A DNA stretch of 35,783 bases, taken from assembly GCA_950061135.1 (NCBI GenBank), contig CATLVU010000015.1:1-35783 (forward strand), written 5' to 3'. Under the pieces are notes generated by a model. It saw nothing but the letters and a program-made list of their open reading frames with translations, did no database searches and had not been told where the DNA came from. Origin of the DNA: an uncultured Oligoflexia bacterium (GTDB taxonomy: Bacteria > Bdellovibrionota > Bacteriovoracia > Bacteriovoracales > Bacteriovoracaceae). A program made the position numbers and the translations under genes. The first letter of the stretch is position 1, and every line of letters begins with the position of its first letter. Positions 22,294-30,668 of this stretch are shown here, piece by piece.

Positions 22294-23303
22294 AATATTT
22301 GTTTTTAACTTTATTCTATTCACTGAATGTTCTGTCTTTTGACGGAGTGATAAGAGTCCTTGAAGCTCCTCTGTTTTCTACTCCAAGTAAGGATGGTAAA
22401 ATTATTCAATATAAAAGAAAAGGTTCTAAAGTATATATTCATAATAGTGAAGATAGCTTAGTACCAATTTCAAATAATCAAAAATATTATATACCTCAAA
22501 GTGATCATCTATTTTACAAAACATTAACTGACAGTAGAAAAGAAGCTTATATTTTAAAGGACCACGTTTTTATACACTATCATGACAAAAGAGAGTTAAG
22601 TCAAAATAAACCATTATTTGATGATACTGATTATCGAATTGAAGAACCTCTTAAAGAAGGATATCCATTTATTCAAGAATCAGGTTACAGGGGACAATTT
22701 ATTTTTGGCCTGGGGACAAGTAATTTCTCGGCTTACCCATATAGAGAGTCTATTGCTAACACATCTTTTTCTTACTCTAAAAACATATCAGCTGTTTGGA
22801 GTACCGCCATGAGTAAAGACCTTACTGACAGGTTTTATTTAGGTGCATATGGGGGACTCTCAATGCAGTCAGGGAAATTTTCAACAGAGAATCAATTAGG
22901 AATACAAGAACTTTTCAGGTTTAGCATTGGCCCATATATTTCATATGATAATTATCAGACAGATAAACTTGTCGTAAGTTTTTTTACAACTTTGCAGGTT
23001 AATATTTTAGATGAAGTAGAGGTGAAGCTTTCCTCAAGTGATGGAAATAGCGAAAGTAGAAGTTATAACACTTGGTTTAGTCTTAGTCCGTTAATTGGCT
23101 TTAATTTTCAATTTCCCAAAGCAGTAGGAATTTTTGATATTTATCTTGGGACAAGTATGAAATTGCACTTACCTAAAAAGTATCAGACTTCATCTACTGC
23201 AAAGAACGACCAATACTGGCGATCGACCCAAGCAGGAGATTCATACTCTCAACCACTATTAGCTGAATCGCATCTTTATTTTGGTCTTCAATCCTTTTAC
23301 TAG
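22290..23303 (+). CDS. Predicted envelope protein: SH3-like domain plus outer-membrane barrel
   Basis: The 337-residue protein has a signal peptide (to about residue 17, LSFDG). Residues about 18-85 (VIRVLEAPLFSTPSKDGKII and following strands) look like a bacterial SH3-type module. A C-terminal strand-rich region (about 130-337) starts with GQFIFGLGTSNFSAY and ends in HLYFGLQSFY, an aromatic C-terminal residue as in outer-membrane barrels. It is translationally coupled to the preceding barrel-like protein, with which it may form a pair. Function unknown. Confidence 0.6.
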   Translation: MKYLFLTLFYSLNVLSFDGVIRVLEAPLFSTPSKDGKIIQYKRKGSKVYIHNSEDSLVPISNNQKYYIPQSDHLFYKTLTDSRKEAYILKDHVFIHYHDKRELSQNKPLFDDTDYRIEEPLKEGYPFIQESGYRGQFIFGLGTSNFSAYPYRESIANTSFSYSKNISAVWSTAMSKDLTDRFYLGAYGGLSMQSGKFSTENQLGIQELFRFSIGPYISYDNYQTDKLVVSFFTTLQVNILDEVEVKLSSSDGNSESRSYNTWFSLSPLIGFNFQFPKAVGIFDIYLGTSMKLHLPKKYQTSSTAKNDQYWRSTQAGDSYSQPLLAESHLYFGLQSFY

Positions 23304-23397
23304 GCAATATTTTCCAGCCTTAAAATTAAATTTTAGAACTCCTAAAGCCTTTCCGAAAAATATTGTAGGAATTATTCACAAAACCATGGAGGGTTAT

Positions 23398-23625
23398 ATG
23401 TCTAATGTAAATCACAACTCAGAAATCGAAACAGAAGTTCTTTTCCAAAAACTTGGAGCTACTTGGTATATTTTCACTGAAATAAATAATCAATTTGTTT
23501 ATTCAGCAATGCCAGAAGGAATGGATCCAAGAAGTACAAAGTTAGAGCTATTTGATATTATTGAAGATCATATGAAAAAGGTTGCGACACAACCAAAATA
23601 TCAAAACACAGGAAGTGCTGCTTAA
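23398..23625 (+). CDS. Small hypothetical protein (75 residues)
   Basis: The ATG at 23398 follows GGAGGG (23388-23393) closely and begins MSNVNHNSEIETEVLFQKL. The protein is soluble and acidic to neutral, with WYIFTEINNQFVYSAMPEG in its centre, and has no signal or cysteines. The frame extends upstream into the previous gene's end, but that part has no start signal. Its stop overlaps the next gene by one base (TAATG). I do not recognise a family. Confidence 0.65.
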   Translation: MSNVNHNSEIETEVLFQKLGATWYIFTEINNQFVYSAMPEGMDPRSTKLELFDIIEDHMKKVATQPKYQNTGSAA

Positions 23626-23807
23626 TGGGCGCACTTCCAAAATATAAAGATTTATACTCTAAAAAATCAGAGAGTAATAAAAAAGAAAACCTCACTGATA
23701 AAGAAGAGATTGAGCAAGTAAAAAAACAAATCGCTCAACTTTTAGAGTCTGAAGAAAATCAAAAAAAAGCTGCTCAGATTTTAGAGAAATTTCTGAATAA
23801 AAAGTGA
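23625..23807 (+). CDS. Small charged helical protein (60 residues)
   Basis: The product has 60 residues, over a third of them lysine or glutamate, with one predicted helix or coiled coil at about 25-58 (EIEQVKKQIAQLLESEEN to start). The ATG overlaps the preceding stop, which argues for coupled translation with that gene. It could bind the 75-residue partner. No family is recognised. Confidence 0.6.
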   Translation: MGALPKYKDLYSKKSESNKKENLTDKEEIEQVKKQIAQLLESEENQKKAAQILEKFLNKK

Positions 23808-23836
23808 TTTTTAAACTTCAGGAAAAGTGTTAGACT

Positions 23837-23857
23837 CTCCTTTTAAATAAAAGGGAG
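23837..23857 (+). promoter_or_regulatory. Hairpin that could hide the ribosome binding site of the aminotransferase gene
   Basis: CTCCTTTT (23837-23844) can pair with AAAAGGGAG (23849-23857), leaving one G bulged. The right arm contains the ribosome binding site of the gene starting at 23864. It may reduce or regulate translation if the mRNA starts upstream of the left arm. Confidence 0.3.
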
Positions 23858-23863
23858 CTTCTA

Positions 23864-24970
23864 ATGTCTATTGGATTCTACAATTTTCAAAAACTACATC
23901 ACCCAGACCTACAAAAAAAAGTAATGGAAAGGTTCGAAGAAATCGTATCCCAAAATGCTTTTGTCGAAGGAAAATACAATACTTTATTTGAAACAGAGTT
24001 TGCTCAAATGCAATCAACTAAAAATTGTAAACTTGTTGCCAACGGAACAGATGCACTTGAAATTTCATTACAGGCTTACGGTATAGGCCATGGCGATAAA
24101 GTTGCTGTAGCCGCGATCAGTTTTTATGCTTCAGCAGAAGCAATTATAAATGTTGGAGCGACACCTATATTTGTCGATGTTGAACCTGAAACAGGCCTTA
24201 TTTGTCCAGAGTCTTTTGCTCGTACTGTCGAAAAGCATGATATTAAAGCAGTCATGTGCGTACATATTTACGGGTTACCAGCTAATATCGCAGCACTTGA
24301 AAAGATTTGCTCACCTAAAGGAATTAAAATTATTGAGGACGGAGCCCAGTCCCAAGGTGGATTTTATGAAGACGGCTCTCCTATTGGATCAAGTAATCAT
24401 TTAATCACATATTCATTTTATCCGACTAAGAATCTTGGTGCTTTTGGAGACGCTGGTGCAATATTAACTCAAGATAATGATTTAGCAGAAAAAATAGTCT
24501 CTATTAGAAATCATGGCCGTAGTTCAGAAGGACATTGTTTAATTGGTAGGAATTCAAGATGTGATCATTTACAGGCAGCTGTCCTGCACTTAAAACTATC
24601 AGAAATTGAAGAACAAAATAAACAAAGAAAAGAAATCGCAAAATGGTATTTTGATGCTCTAAAAAATGTAAATGTTGAGTTAGTACCAGAGAAATATATT
24701 GACCTTTCATCATGGCATCTATTTCCAATTCGACTAGAATCTAAAGATCAAAAATATGAACTACAAAGATTTTTATCCGAGAAAGGTATCGGTTCTGCCT
24801 TATTTTATGAAAAGTCTATGCCTGAAGAAATGCCTCTTTTGGAAACAGAAGGCGAAAAAGAAAACGCTATTACTTTTGCTCATAAAACTTTATGTCTTCC
24901 GATGAATCCATTTCTAAGTAAAGAAGACGTACAAGTTGTTGCTCAAGCGCTTACTGAATTTTTAAAATAG
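23864..24970 (+). CDS. DegT/DnrJ/EryC1/StrS-family PLP aminotransferase
   Basis: The 368-residue enzyme of fold type I binds PLP through K189 in SFYPTKNLGAFGDAG, the family signature. Other markers are NGTDALEISLQAYGIG (about 60-75), HIYGLPANI (about 137-145) and EDGAQSQGG (about 158-166). Members transaminate nucleotide-linked keto-sugars for O-antigen, capsule or glycosylated flagellin synthesis. The substrate here is unknown and no other sugar genes are adjacent. Ribosome binding site AAGGGAG lies six bases upstream of the ATG within a possible hairpin. The 3' end overlaps the convergent nucleotidase gene by 20 bp. Confidence 0.92.
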   Translation: MSIGFYNFQKLHHPDLQKKVMERFEEIVSQNAFVEGKYNTLFETEFAQMQSTKNCKLVANGTDALEISLQAYGIGHGDKVAVAAISFYASAEAIINVGATPIFVDVEPETGLICPESFARTVEKHDIKAVMCVHIYGLPANIAALEKICSPKGIKIIEDGAQSQGGFYEDGSPIGSSNHLITYSFYPTKNLGAFGDAGAILTQDNDLAEKIVSIRNHGRSSEGHCLIGRNSRCDHLQAAVLHLKLSEIEEQNKQRKEIAKWYFDALKNVNVELVPEKYIDLSSWHLFPIRLESKDQKYELQRFLSEKGIGSALFYEKSMPEEMPLLETEGEKENAITFAHKTLCLPMNPFLSKEDVQVVAQALTEFLK

Positions 24971-26555
24971 AAGCCTTAGACTGCTTAGTATACTTTGATG
25001 CCTTAATGGTTGGTCTTTTCTTAATATAGGACTCCAGAGCAGAGCTCATTGAAAAGCCTGTATCTAAATATCCTTTGTGTTTTGCTAAGTCTGGATATGA
25101 ATCTCCGCCATTGGCCAAAAACTTTGAAATAGCAAAGCGAACATACTTTTTATTGCTCTTTATTTTACCATCACTAGTTTTTGAAATTTCCCAATTCGTG
25201 TAAGTACCTTTTATCTTGCTAAGCTCTTCTCCCTTGTAAATCAATTGCATCCCAACAAAATGTGGGTAGCCTCCAATCACTGACTTTGATTGAGGTTTTA
25301 AATAAACTGAAACCTTTTGGATATAATCAAAGAACTCTTTTGCCGATAATTTGGGCGCAATAATTGTATCGTTATATGGGTGTACAGCGTGTAAATCTTT
25401 TCTATTAATTTCTCCTGCTTTAAGAGTCGCACGAAGACCTCCGCCATTCACGACAGCAGCCTCTACATTTGCTAACTCAATCATTGCATGGCCTAACAAT
25501 TGTCCAATACCCATCGGGCGAGTTCGCACCTTGAAACGATCTCCAGATAGATCTTGATCCAAAGTTCCCAATACTTCTTTAGATAACTCCTCAACTTTCT
25601 TTTTATAAGGCTCAAACATTTTTACTAATGGCCTATACTCTTTGATTTCTTTTTCAATTAGTTTGTACTCACCATTAATTTTTTCTTTTAAGTTAACTGG
25701 AATGAGGGTGTAATTATTGGCCCTCCATTTTTTCTTTGAGATCTCTAATTCTAATTTACCTAAATACTTTCCCCATTCCTGAGCTTGGACAACAATTGTA
25801 TCTTTAACTTTTTCTGCCCTAATAATTTCTTGCGAATGCCCACCGACAATCACATCAATTCCTGATGTTTCACTTGCAAGGTTAATATCCCCTTGTGATG
25901 TATCACTTCCATCATGTCCCATATGAGTTACAGTAATGATAAAGTCGACCTTCTCTTTTTGCTTTAATATATCCACTACCTTTTGTGCTTCAACACTAGG
26001 CTTTCTAAACTCAAACAAGTTTTTTGCGTCTGGATGAGATGCTTTGAAAGGAGTATCTGTTGTTGTTAGGCCAAAAATTCCAACTTTGATTCCTCGAAAG
26101 TTTTTAACGATATAAAGAGGTTTATTAAAAGCGCGCTTATTTGAATTTTTCCAGTAAATATTGGCCGATAAAAATGGAAACCCCGCTAGTTTTTGTTGAT
26201 GTAAAATTGTTTTAAAAGAATTATCAAACTCATGATTTCCTACCGCCATAGCATCGTATCCGATTATATTCATTCCTTTAAAGTCTGGTTCTGCATCAAA
26301 TAAGTCTGACTCCATTGTCCCTGTATTAATATCTCCTCCGGATAATAACAAAGAAAATGCTCCTGCCTTTTTTGCATCAAGCCTCTCTTGATCAACTAAA
26401 GTTTTTCTGGCCGCCATACCAGCTTGGCCTTTGCTATCTTTCAAAAAATGTCCGTGATGATCATTTGTATGCAACAGGACCAGCTTGATTGAATCTGTAG
26501 CTTTATACGGTTGCGCTGAACAACCTATTAATAGAATCAATAATAATAACTTCAT
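24951..26555 (-). CDS. UshA-family 5'-nucleotidase-like lipoprotein
   Basis: The 534-residue protein has a lipoprotein signal (LILLIGC, Cys12). A calcineurin-like metallophosphatase domain contains LLHTNDHHGHF (about 28-37), GGDINTG (about 71), GNHEFDN (about 106) and GGHSQEI (about 237). The 5'-nucleotidase C-terminal domain is at about 325-505 with NGGGLRATL and FLANGGDSY. Such enzymes hydrolyse extracellular nucleotides or UDP-sugars for salvage, plausible for an organism feeding on prey nucleic acids (inference). AGGAG lies nine bases before the ATG. It is transcribed away from the flagellin gene and converges on the aminotransferase gene. Confidence 0.9.
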   Translation of the reverse strand: MKLLLLILLIGCSAQPYKATDSIKLVLLHTNDHHGHFLKDSKGQAGMAARKTLVDQERLDAKKAGAFSLLLSGGDINTGTMESDLFDAEPDFKGMNIIGYDAMAVGNHEFDNSFKTILHQQKLAGFPFLSANIYWKNSNKRAFNKPLYIVKNFRGIKVGIFGLTTTDTPFKASHPDAKNLFEFRKPSVEAQKVVDILKQKEKVDFIITVTHMGHDGSDTSQGDINLASETSGIDVIVGGHSQEIIRAEKVKDTIVVQAQEWGKYLGKLELEISKKKWRANNYTLIPVNLKEKINGEYKLIEKEIKEYRPLVKMFEPYKKKVEELSKEVLGTLDQDLSGDRFKVRTRPMGIGQLLGHAMIELANVEAAVVNGGGLRATLKAGEINRKDLHAVHPYNDTIIAPKLSAKEFFDYIQKVSVYLKPQSKSVIGGYPHFVGMQLIYKGEELSKIKGTYTNWEISKTSDGKIKSNKKYVRFAISKFLANGGDSYPDLAKHKGYLDTGFSMSSALESYIKKRPTIKASKYTKQSKASILKIQ

Positions 26556-26706
26556 TTTTTTAACTCCTGATTAAGCTCAATTCCTACCATATAACTCTCC
26601 TAATGTCCTATTAACTTATTGTTTTTACAGGGATAGGAAATTTTTTCCCATTTTGTTTAAAATTTTACTCACTAAGTCAGTTTCTTCTCCGATGAGTTTT
26701 GTACAA

Positions 26707-26776
26707 ATGCCTAATGGGTATAGGCATAAATATTAACGAGGGCACGGTCGCCCGATTCTGGTAGGGGTATCAGAAT
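26707..26776 (+). other. Structured leader upstream of flagellin (three consecutive stem-loops)
   Basis: Stem 1: ATGCCTA (26707-26713) with TAGGCAT (26721-26727), 7-base loop ATGGGTA. Stem 2: GGGC (26740-26743) with GCCC (26750-26753). Stem 3: ATTCTGGTA (26755-26763) with TATCAGAAT (26768-26776), one G-U pair, loop GGGG. The last stem ends seven bases before a GGAGG ribosome binding site. The 258-bp gap 26556-26813 holds nothing else firm; CCGATGAG (26689-26696) and CCCGATTC (26751-26758) resemble sigma-28 -10 elements, but neither has a well-placed -35. Confidence 0.5.
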
Positions 26777-26791
26777 ATAAATGGAGGTTTT

Positions 26792-26812
26792 ATGACGAAT
26801 TTAGGAGAATGA
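26792..26812 (+). CDS. Possible 6-residue leader peptide before flagellin
   Basis: ATG 26792 opens the frame MTNLGE and stops at 26810-26812, one base before the flagellin ATG. It has a strong ribosome binding site of its own (GGAGG, 26783-26787), while AGGAG inside it serves flagellin. Another mini-frame MEVL starts at 26781 and ends over the ATG at 26792 (ATGA). Coupled translation is possible. Chance occurrence is also possible at this length. Confidence 0.25.
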   Translation: MTNLGE

Positions 26813-26813
26813 C

Positions 26814-27647
26814 ATGGGTTTTAGAATTGCAACAAACGTAGCTTCAATTACAGCACAAAAATCACTGAGTAAGATTTCGCAAAGAGAAGGTACTACATCT
26901 GCTCAATTATCTAGCGGAAATAGAATAACAAAGTCAGCAGATGATGCTGCCGGACTTGCGATCAGTGAAAAACTAAGAGCTGGAATTCGCTCTTCTCAAC
27001 AAGCGAATCGAAACGCTAATGATGGTATTAGCATGATTCAAGTTGCTGAGGGTGGATTGGACGAGAGTTCAAATATTTTAATTAGACTGAGAGAACTTGC
27101 TATTCAATCAGCGTCGGATACTGTCGGTGAGACTGAAAGAGGATACACTGATATGGAATTCCAACAACTGAAAAATGAATTAGAAAGAATTTCTCAGACA
27201 ACAAAATTTAATAATGTTGGACTACTTGATGGAAGTGCAGAGAAGTTAGACTTTCAAGTTGGTTCTGGAAATGATGATTTTAAAGATAGAATCTCTTATG
27301 ATCCAGGACAAATCAACTCTGGTCTATCTGCTCTAGGGTTAGATGGTGAGCAAATCTCAACTAAAGATGGTGCACAAGGAACTTTGACAAAAATCGACGA
27401 TGCAATTAACACTGTATCAGGTCAAAGAGCAACACTAGGAGCTTTGCAAAACAGACTAATCACAACGTCTGCAAATTTAGAGACATCAGTAGAGAATATG
27501 TCTGCTGCGAACTCAAGAATTAGAGATGTTGACTATGCGGCTGCTACTGCTAAGAAAACACAAGAAAATGTGATGAAACAAGCAGGAATCTCCGTATTAA
27601 CACAAGCTAACACTTCAGCTCAACAAGCTTTAAGGTTAATTGGCTAA
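26814..27647 (+). CDS. fliC: Flagellin
   Basis: This 277-residue flagellin is of the short type. The conserved N-terminal D0/D1 region (about 1-140) includes SSGNRITKSADDAAGLAISE (about 34-53) and GISMIQVAEGGLDE (about 73-86). The C-terminal D1/D0 region (about 195-277) includes AANSRIRDVDYAAATAKKTQ and ends ANTSAQQALRLIG. The central surface domain is almost absent, giving a thin smooth filament subunit. AGGAG (26803-26807) precedes the ATG. The gene is monocistronic, with a long structured leader and a strong terminator. It is secreted through the flagellar export apparatus without cleavage. Confidence 0.96.
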   Translation: MGFRIATNVASITAQKSLSKISQREGTTSAQLSSGNRITKSADDAAGLAISEKLRAGIRSSQQANRNANDGISMIQVAEGGLDESSNILIRLRELAIQSASDTVGETERGYTDMEFQQLKNELERISQTTKFNNVGLLDGSAEKLDFQVGSGNDDFKDRISYDPGQINSGLSALGLDGEQISTKDGAQGTLTKIDDAINTVSGQRATLGALQNRLITTSANLETSVENMSAANSRIRDVDYAAATAKKTQENVMKQAGISVLTQANTSAQQALRLIG

Positions 27648-27663
27648 GTTATTTAAAAAATCC

Positions 27664-27688
27664 AGAGGGGCCAAGTGCCCCTCTTTTT
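27664..27688 (+). terminator. Rho-independent terminator of flagellin
   Basis: AGAGGGGC (27664-27671), loop CAAGT, GCCCCTCT (27677-27684), then a run of T to 27688. A strong GC-rich 8-bp stem 17 bp after the stop codon. Confidence 0.92.
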
Positions 27689-27702
27689 AATTGGACGAAT
27701 TT

Positions 27703-28029
27703 ATGAAGAAGAAAGAAAAATTATCAAAAGCTCACTACTCAAAAAATCTACGACGAGTATTGCTAAGACATCAAACTGACTTAACTACTATCCAGTTTAG
27801 TGCTTCTTATCATTCAGTGAGTCTATCAGGGAAACTTTTAAAAAATACTGGAGCAGAGTTTTCGATTCCAAACATTATCGAGCTGCAAAAAGAACTTAGC
27901 TCTCTGGGTCATATAACAACAGATCTTAGCAATTGGCTAATAACAAATGACTCTATTGCCAAAATTGAAAGAGATCACAATCAGAACAAGAAAGAAAAAC
28001 AACTAGAGAAAGATGACGAAGCAGCTTAA
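27703..28029 (+). CDS. Small hypothetical protein (108 residues)
   Basis: The ATG at 27703 is preferred over the in-frame TTG at 27691; a weak GGA lies about 8 bases upstream. The product is basic at the N-terminus (MKKKEKLSKAHYSKNLRRV), has a mixed central part with FSASYHSVSLSGKLLKNTG, and a charged C-terminal helix. There is no signal peptide, membrane segment or cysteine. It sits just after the flagellin terminator and before trmB. I recognise no family. The central segment might be a small nucleic-acid-binding fold, but this is a guess. Confidence 0.6.
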   Translation: MKKKEKLSKAHYSKNLRRVLLRHQTDLTTIQFSASYHSVSLSGKLLKNTGAEFSIPNIIELQKELSSLGHITTDLSNWLITNDSIAKIERDHNQNKKEKQLEKDDEAA

Positions 28030-28047
28030 TTAATGGCCATTTTTGAG

Positions 28048-28071
28048 CATTAAGGCTATATAGCCTTAATG
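28048..28071. repeat. 24-bp perfect palindrome over the trmB start codon
   Basis: CATTAAGGCTAT (28048-28059) is followed directly by its exact reverse complement ATAGCCTTAATG (28060-28071). The last three bases are the trmB ATG. A shorter palindrome AATGGCCATT lies at 28032-28041. There is no T-run, so it is not a typical terminator. It could be an operator or an RNA hairpin covering the start codon. Confidence 0.5.
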
Positions 28072-28806
28072 AGTTCCGAGCATTCTTCAAAAAACAAATC
28101 AAATACAGATGATCTAGCCTTTAAAGATCAATTTAACTATTCTCACAAGAATCCTTATCACGACCGATTAAAAACTTTTGATCAATTTGTTATGAGAGAT
28201 ACAGAGAGTGAAGACTACCAATCCAAATGGTCGACGGAGGTTTTTTCTAATAACAACGCCTTAGAAGTAGAGATTGGAACGGGATATGGACATTTTATGT
28301 TGAGCTACACACAGAGTCATCCCGAGCTCAACTTTGTAGGCCTTGACCATAGATTTAAAAGAAGCTTTTCACTAGCAAAAAAACTCTCAAAACTTGAATC
28401 AAAAAATTTTAGATATCTAAGAGCGAGGGCTGAGCGTATTGGGTTTATCTTTGGCGAAAATGAAATTGATAAATTATTTTATTTTTTTCCTGACCCATGG
28501 CCTAAAGCTAGACACCATAAAAAAAGACTTTTTCAACTTCGCTTTTTAGCAGAAGCACAGAAGGTTCTGAAAAAAGAAGGCCAGTTTTTAATAAAAACTG
28601 ATCATGATCAATATTTTGAATGGATGCTAGAAGAACTTTCAAAACAAAACTATTTTTCGATCAAAATGAAAACTTTTGATTTATACACAGAACAGCCAAA
28701 TCATTTTCTTGCCTCTTTTCAAACTAAGTTTGAAAAAATATTTCTTGAAAAAGGAATTAAAATTAAAGCATTAGAACTAATCAATACCAAAGGTGAAAAT
28801 GACTGA
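28069..28806 (+). CDS. trmB: tRNA (guanine-N7-)-methyltransferase
   Basis: The 245-residue SAM-dependent methyltransferase makes m7G46 in the tRNA variable loop. SAM motif I reads LEVEIGTGYGHFM (about 64-76) and motif II NFVGLDHRFKR. The TrmB signature FFPDPWPKARHHKKRL (about 139-154) is followed by LIKTDHDQYFEW. The N-terminal 40 residues are polar and variable. No ribosome binding site is well placed: AAGG at 28052-28055 is 13 bases away and lies in the palindrome, so initiation may be leaderless or structure-controlled. The gene overlaps dnaG by eight bases and starts the trmB-dnaG-rpoD operon. Confidence 0.93.
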   Translation: MSSEHSSKNKSNTDDLAFKDQFNYSHKNPYHDRLKTFDQFVMRDTESEDYQSKWSTEVFSNNNALEVEIGTGYGHFMLSYTQSHPELNFVGLDHRFKRSFSLAKKLSKLESKNFRYLRARAERIGFIFGENEIDKLFYFFPDPWPKARHHKKRLFQLRFLAEAQKVLKKEGQFLIKTDHDQYFEWMLEELSKQNYFSIKMKTFDLYTEQPNHFLASFQTKFEKIFLEKGIKIKALELINTKGEND

Positions 28807-30655
28807 TATTTCTGATGCAAAAGAACTTATAAAAAACACCCCTATTTCATCGATTATCCAGAACTATATTGCCATTAATCGTAAGGGACAAAACTACGAA
28901 GCTGTCTGCCCTTTTCATTCAGATAGCCATCCATCTTTAAAAATTAATGACAACAAGGGAATTTATAAATGCTTTGCCTGTGGTGCTGCCGGAGATGGTA
29001 TTAAATTTGTACAAGACAAACTGAATCTATCATTTATTGACGCCATTAAAGAAATTGCTCTTCAACTAGGAATTCAAGTCGAAGAACAAAAAACCCATAA
29101 TCCTAAAATTGAAATAGCCTTAAGAACTCTAAAGGCGGCCAATAGAATATACCAAAAAGTAGCGCTTGATCTTAAGCCTGAAGCCTTTACAAAGTTTATT
29201 AAAGAGAGAAATTTGTCAGAAGAATCTATTAAAGACTTCCAAATAGGCTTTGCCCCACAAAAAAACTCTTTATTAACGTATCTTCAGAGCATAAAAACCA
29301 AAGAAAAAAACCAGGCCATTAATTCAGCCCTGGAATTAGGCTTAATCAGAGAAGGAAGAAACAAAGAGCATTACGACTTTTTTAGGCAAAGAATAACTTT
29401 TCCCATATGGGATCACTCTGGCAAAGTAAGAGGTTTTTCATCTCGGATTGTATTTGAACATCAAAAACCCAAATACCTAAACTCAGGAGAATCTTTCATT
29501 TTTGATAAAAAGAATATTCTCTACGGGTTTCATCTTGCAAAGTCCTATATTAGAAAAACTGATCAAGTCATAATTGCTGAAGGAAATATGGATGTGGTCA
29601 TCCTGCATCAATATGGTTTTAAAAACTCAGTGGCAATCATGGGAACGGCCCTAAGCGAACAATCAGCAAAGACTTTAAAGAACATGACTTCAAATATTTA
29701 TTTAGCAATGGATTCAGATAATGCAGGAATGGAATCCATGAAAAGGGCCAATTCTATCTTTTTAGGGCTAGGCGTTGCCCCCAAGTATTTAGACTTTAGC
29801 CCAGCCAAAGACCCTGATGAATACTTACAAAAATTTGGAAGATTAAAATTGCAAGAACTCTTAGAAAATGCCCCATTTTTTGTGGACCAGCTATCTGAGA
29901 GTCTCCAAAAAGAGAATAAAACCACTGATCAAAAACTACGTGCACTTAATCAAGTCTTTACCATTTACGGCGATGCGAAAAACAATCTCTGGGCACAAGA
30001 AAAAGTTCTAGAGTTTGCAAGAAAACTTGGAGTAAACTCCAGTAGCGAAGACATTCTTGCCGAATTTAAATCATCAAAAACTAACACACCGCAAACCAAT
30101 AAAATACACAAACCAGCTCATGTACCGGTTATGGAAGCTCCTCATAATGATAATCAATACATAGAGGAGCAACAGATACAAACCCCACCCACTGAGGCGA
30201 GTACTAACCTACGCAAGGTTGACAAAAATCTGCTCACTACTTTTTTAATGAATCCTGAAATCGTGGAAGCCCCACAAATTAGCGAAATACTTGATTTAAT
30301 AGGGCATTTTGAGGTAAAAAGAATAGTTCAATGGTTACAGTCGATTTATTTAGAAATAGACGAAAGCGACTATACCAGTTTTTTAAAAGAAAAAATGCAA
30401 GAAGGCATACCTAAAGAAGTTAATGAGGTTATTGCATCTGTCATTTTTAATTTTAAAACAGATCAAAAGCTGTCAAAAGAAATTATTGACAGGTTATTGA
30501 ATGACTATAAACGCAGGCTCGAAATGGAAAAGCTTTTAATGCAAAAAGACCAACTAAAAAAACGCAGAAGTACAAGTCATTCAAATGAAGAAAGTTTAGA
30601 GTATTTAAAACAAATTCAAGAATTAGAAATAAAAATTTCAAGCTTAAAAAAATAA
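28799..30655 (+). CDS. dnaG: DNA primase
   Basis: This 618-residue replicative primase has a CHC2 zinc domain with ligands C37, H40, C58 and C61 (CPFH and CFAC). The catalytic core has the TOPRIM motif [11 protein letters not shown] (about 257-267) and AMDSDNAG (about 302-309). A linker rich in P, Q and H (about 420-470) leads to a helical C-terminal domain that would bind the DnaB helicase. The ATG at 28799 is chosen; the GTG two codons upstream belongs to the AAAGGTG ribosome binding site. It overlaps trmB and precedes rpoD by 13 bp, the conserved macromolecular-synthesis arrangement. Confidence 0.96.
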   Translation: MTDISDAKELIKNTPISSIIQNYIAINRKGQNYEAVCPFHSDSHPSLKINDNKGIYKCFACGAAGDGIKFVQDKLNLSFIDAIKEIALQLGIQVEEQKTHNPKIEIALRTLKAANRIYQKVALDLKPEAFTKFIKERNLSEESIKDFQIGFAPQKNSLLTYLQSIKTKEKNQAINSALELGLIREGRNKEHYDFFRQRITFPIWDHSGKVRGFSSRIVFEHQKPKYLNSGESFIFDKKNILYGFHLAKSYIRKTDQVIIAEGNMDVVILHQYGFKNSVAIMGTALSEQSAKTLKNMTSNIYLAMDSDNAGMESMKRANSIFLGLGVAPKYLDFSPAKDPDEYLQKFGRLKLQELLENAPFFVDQLSESLQKENKTTDQKLRALNQVFTIYGDAKNNLWAQEKVLEFARKLGVNSSSEDILAEFKSSKTNTPQTNKIHKPAHVPVMEAPHNDNQYIEEQQIQTPPTEASTNLRKVDKNLLTTFLMNPEIVEAPQISEILDLIGHFEVKRIVQWLQSIYLEIDESDYTSFLKEKMQEGIPKEVNEVIASVIFNFKTDQKLSKEIIDRLLNDYKRRLEMEKLLMQKDQLKKRRSTSHSNEESLEYLKQIQELEIKISSLKK

Positions 30656-30668
30656 ATATGGAGAACAG

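Noticed and set aside
24150-24404. Second open frame inside the aminotransferase gene
   Set aside because: It overlaps the PLP-enzyme coding region in another frame and shows no domain.
26707-26776. c-di-GMP (GEMM) riboswitch before flagellin
   Set aside because: GGTAGGGGTATC looks a little like the second GEMM stem, but the conserved core bases and the tetraloop-receptor pattern are missing.
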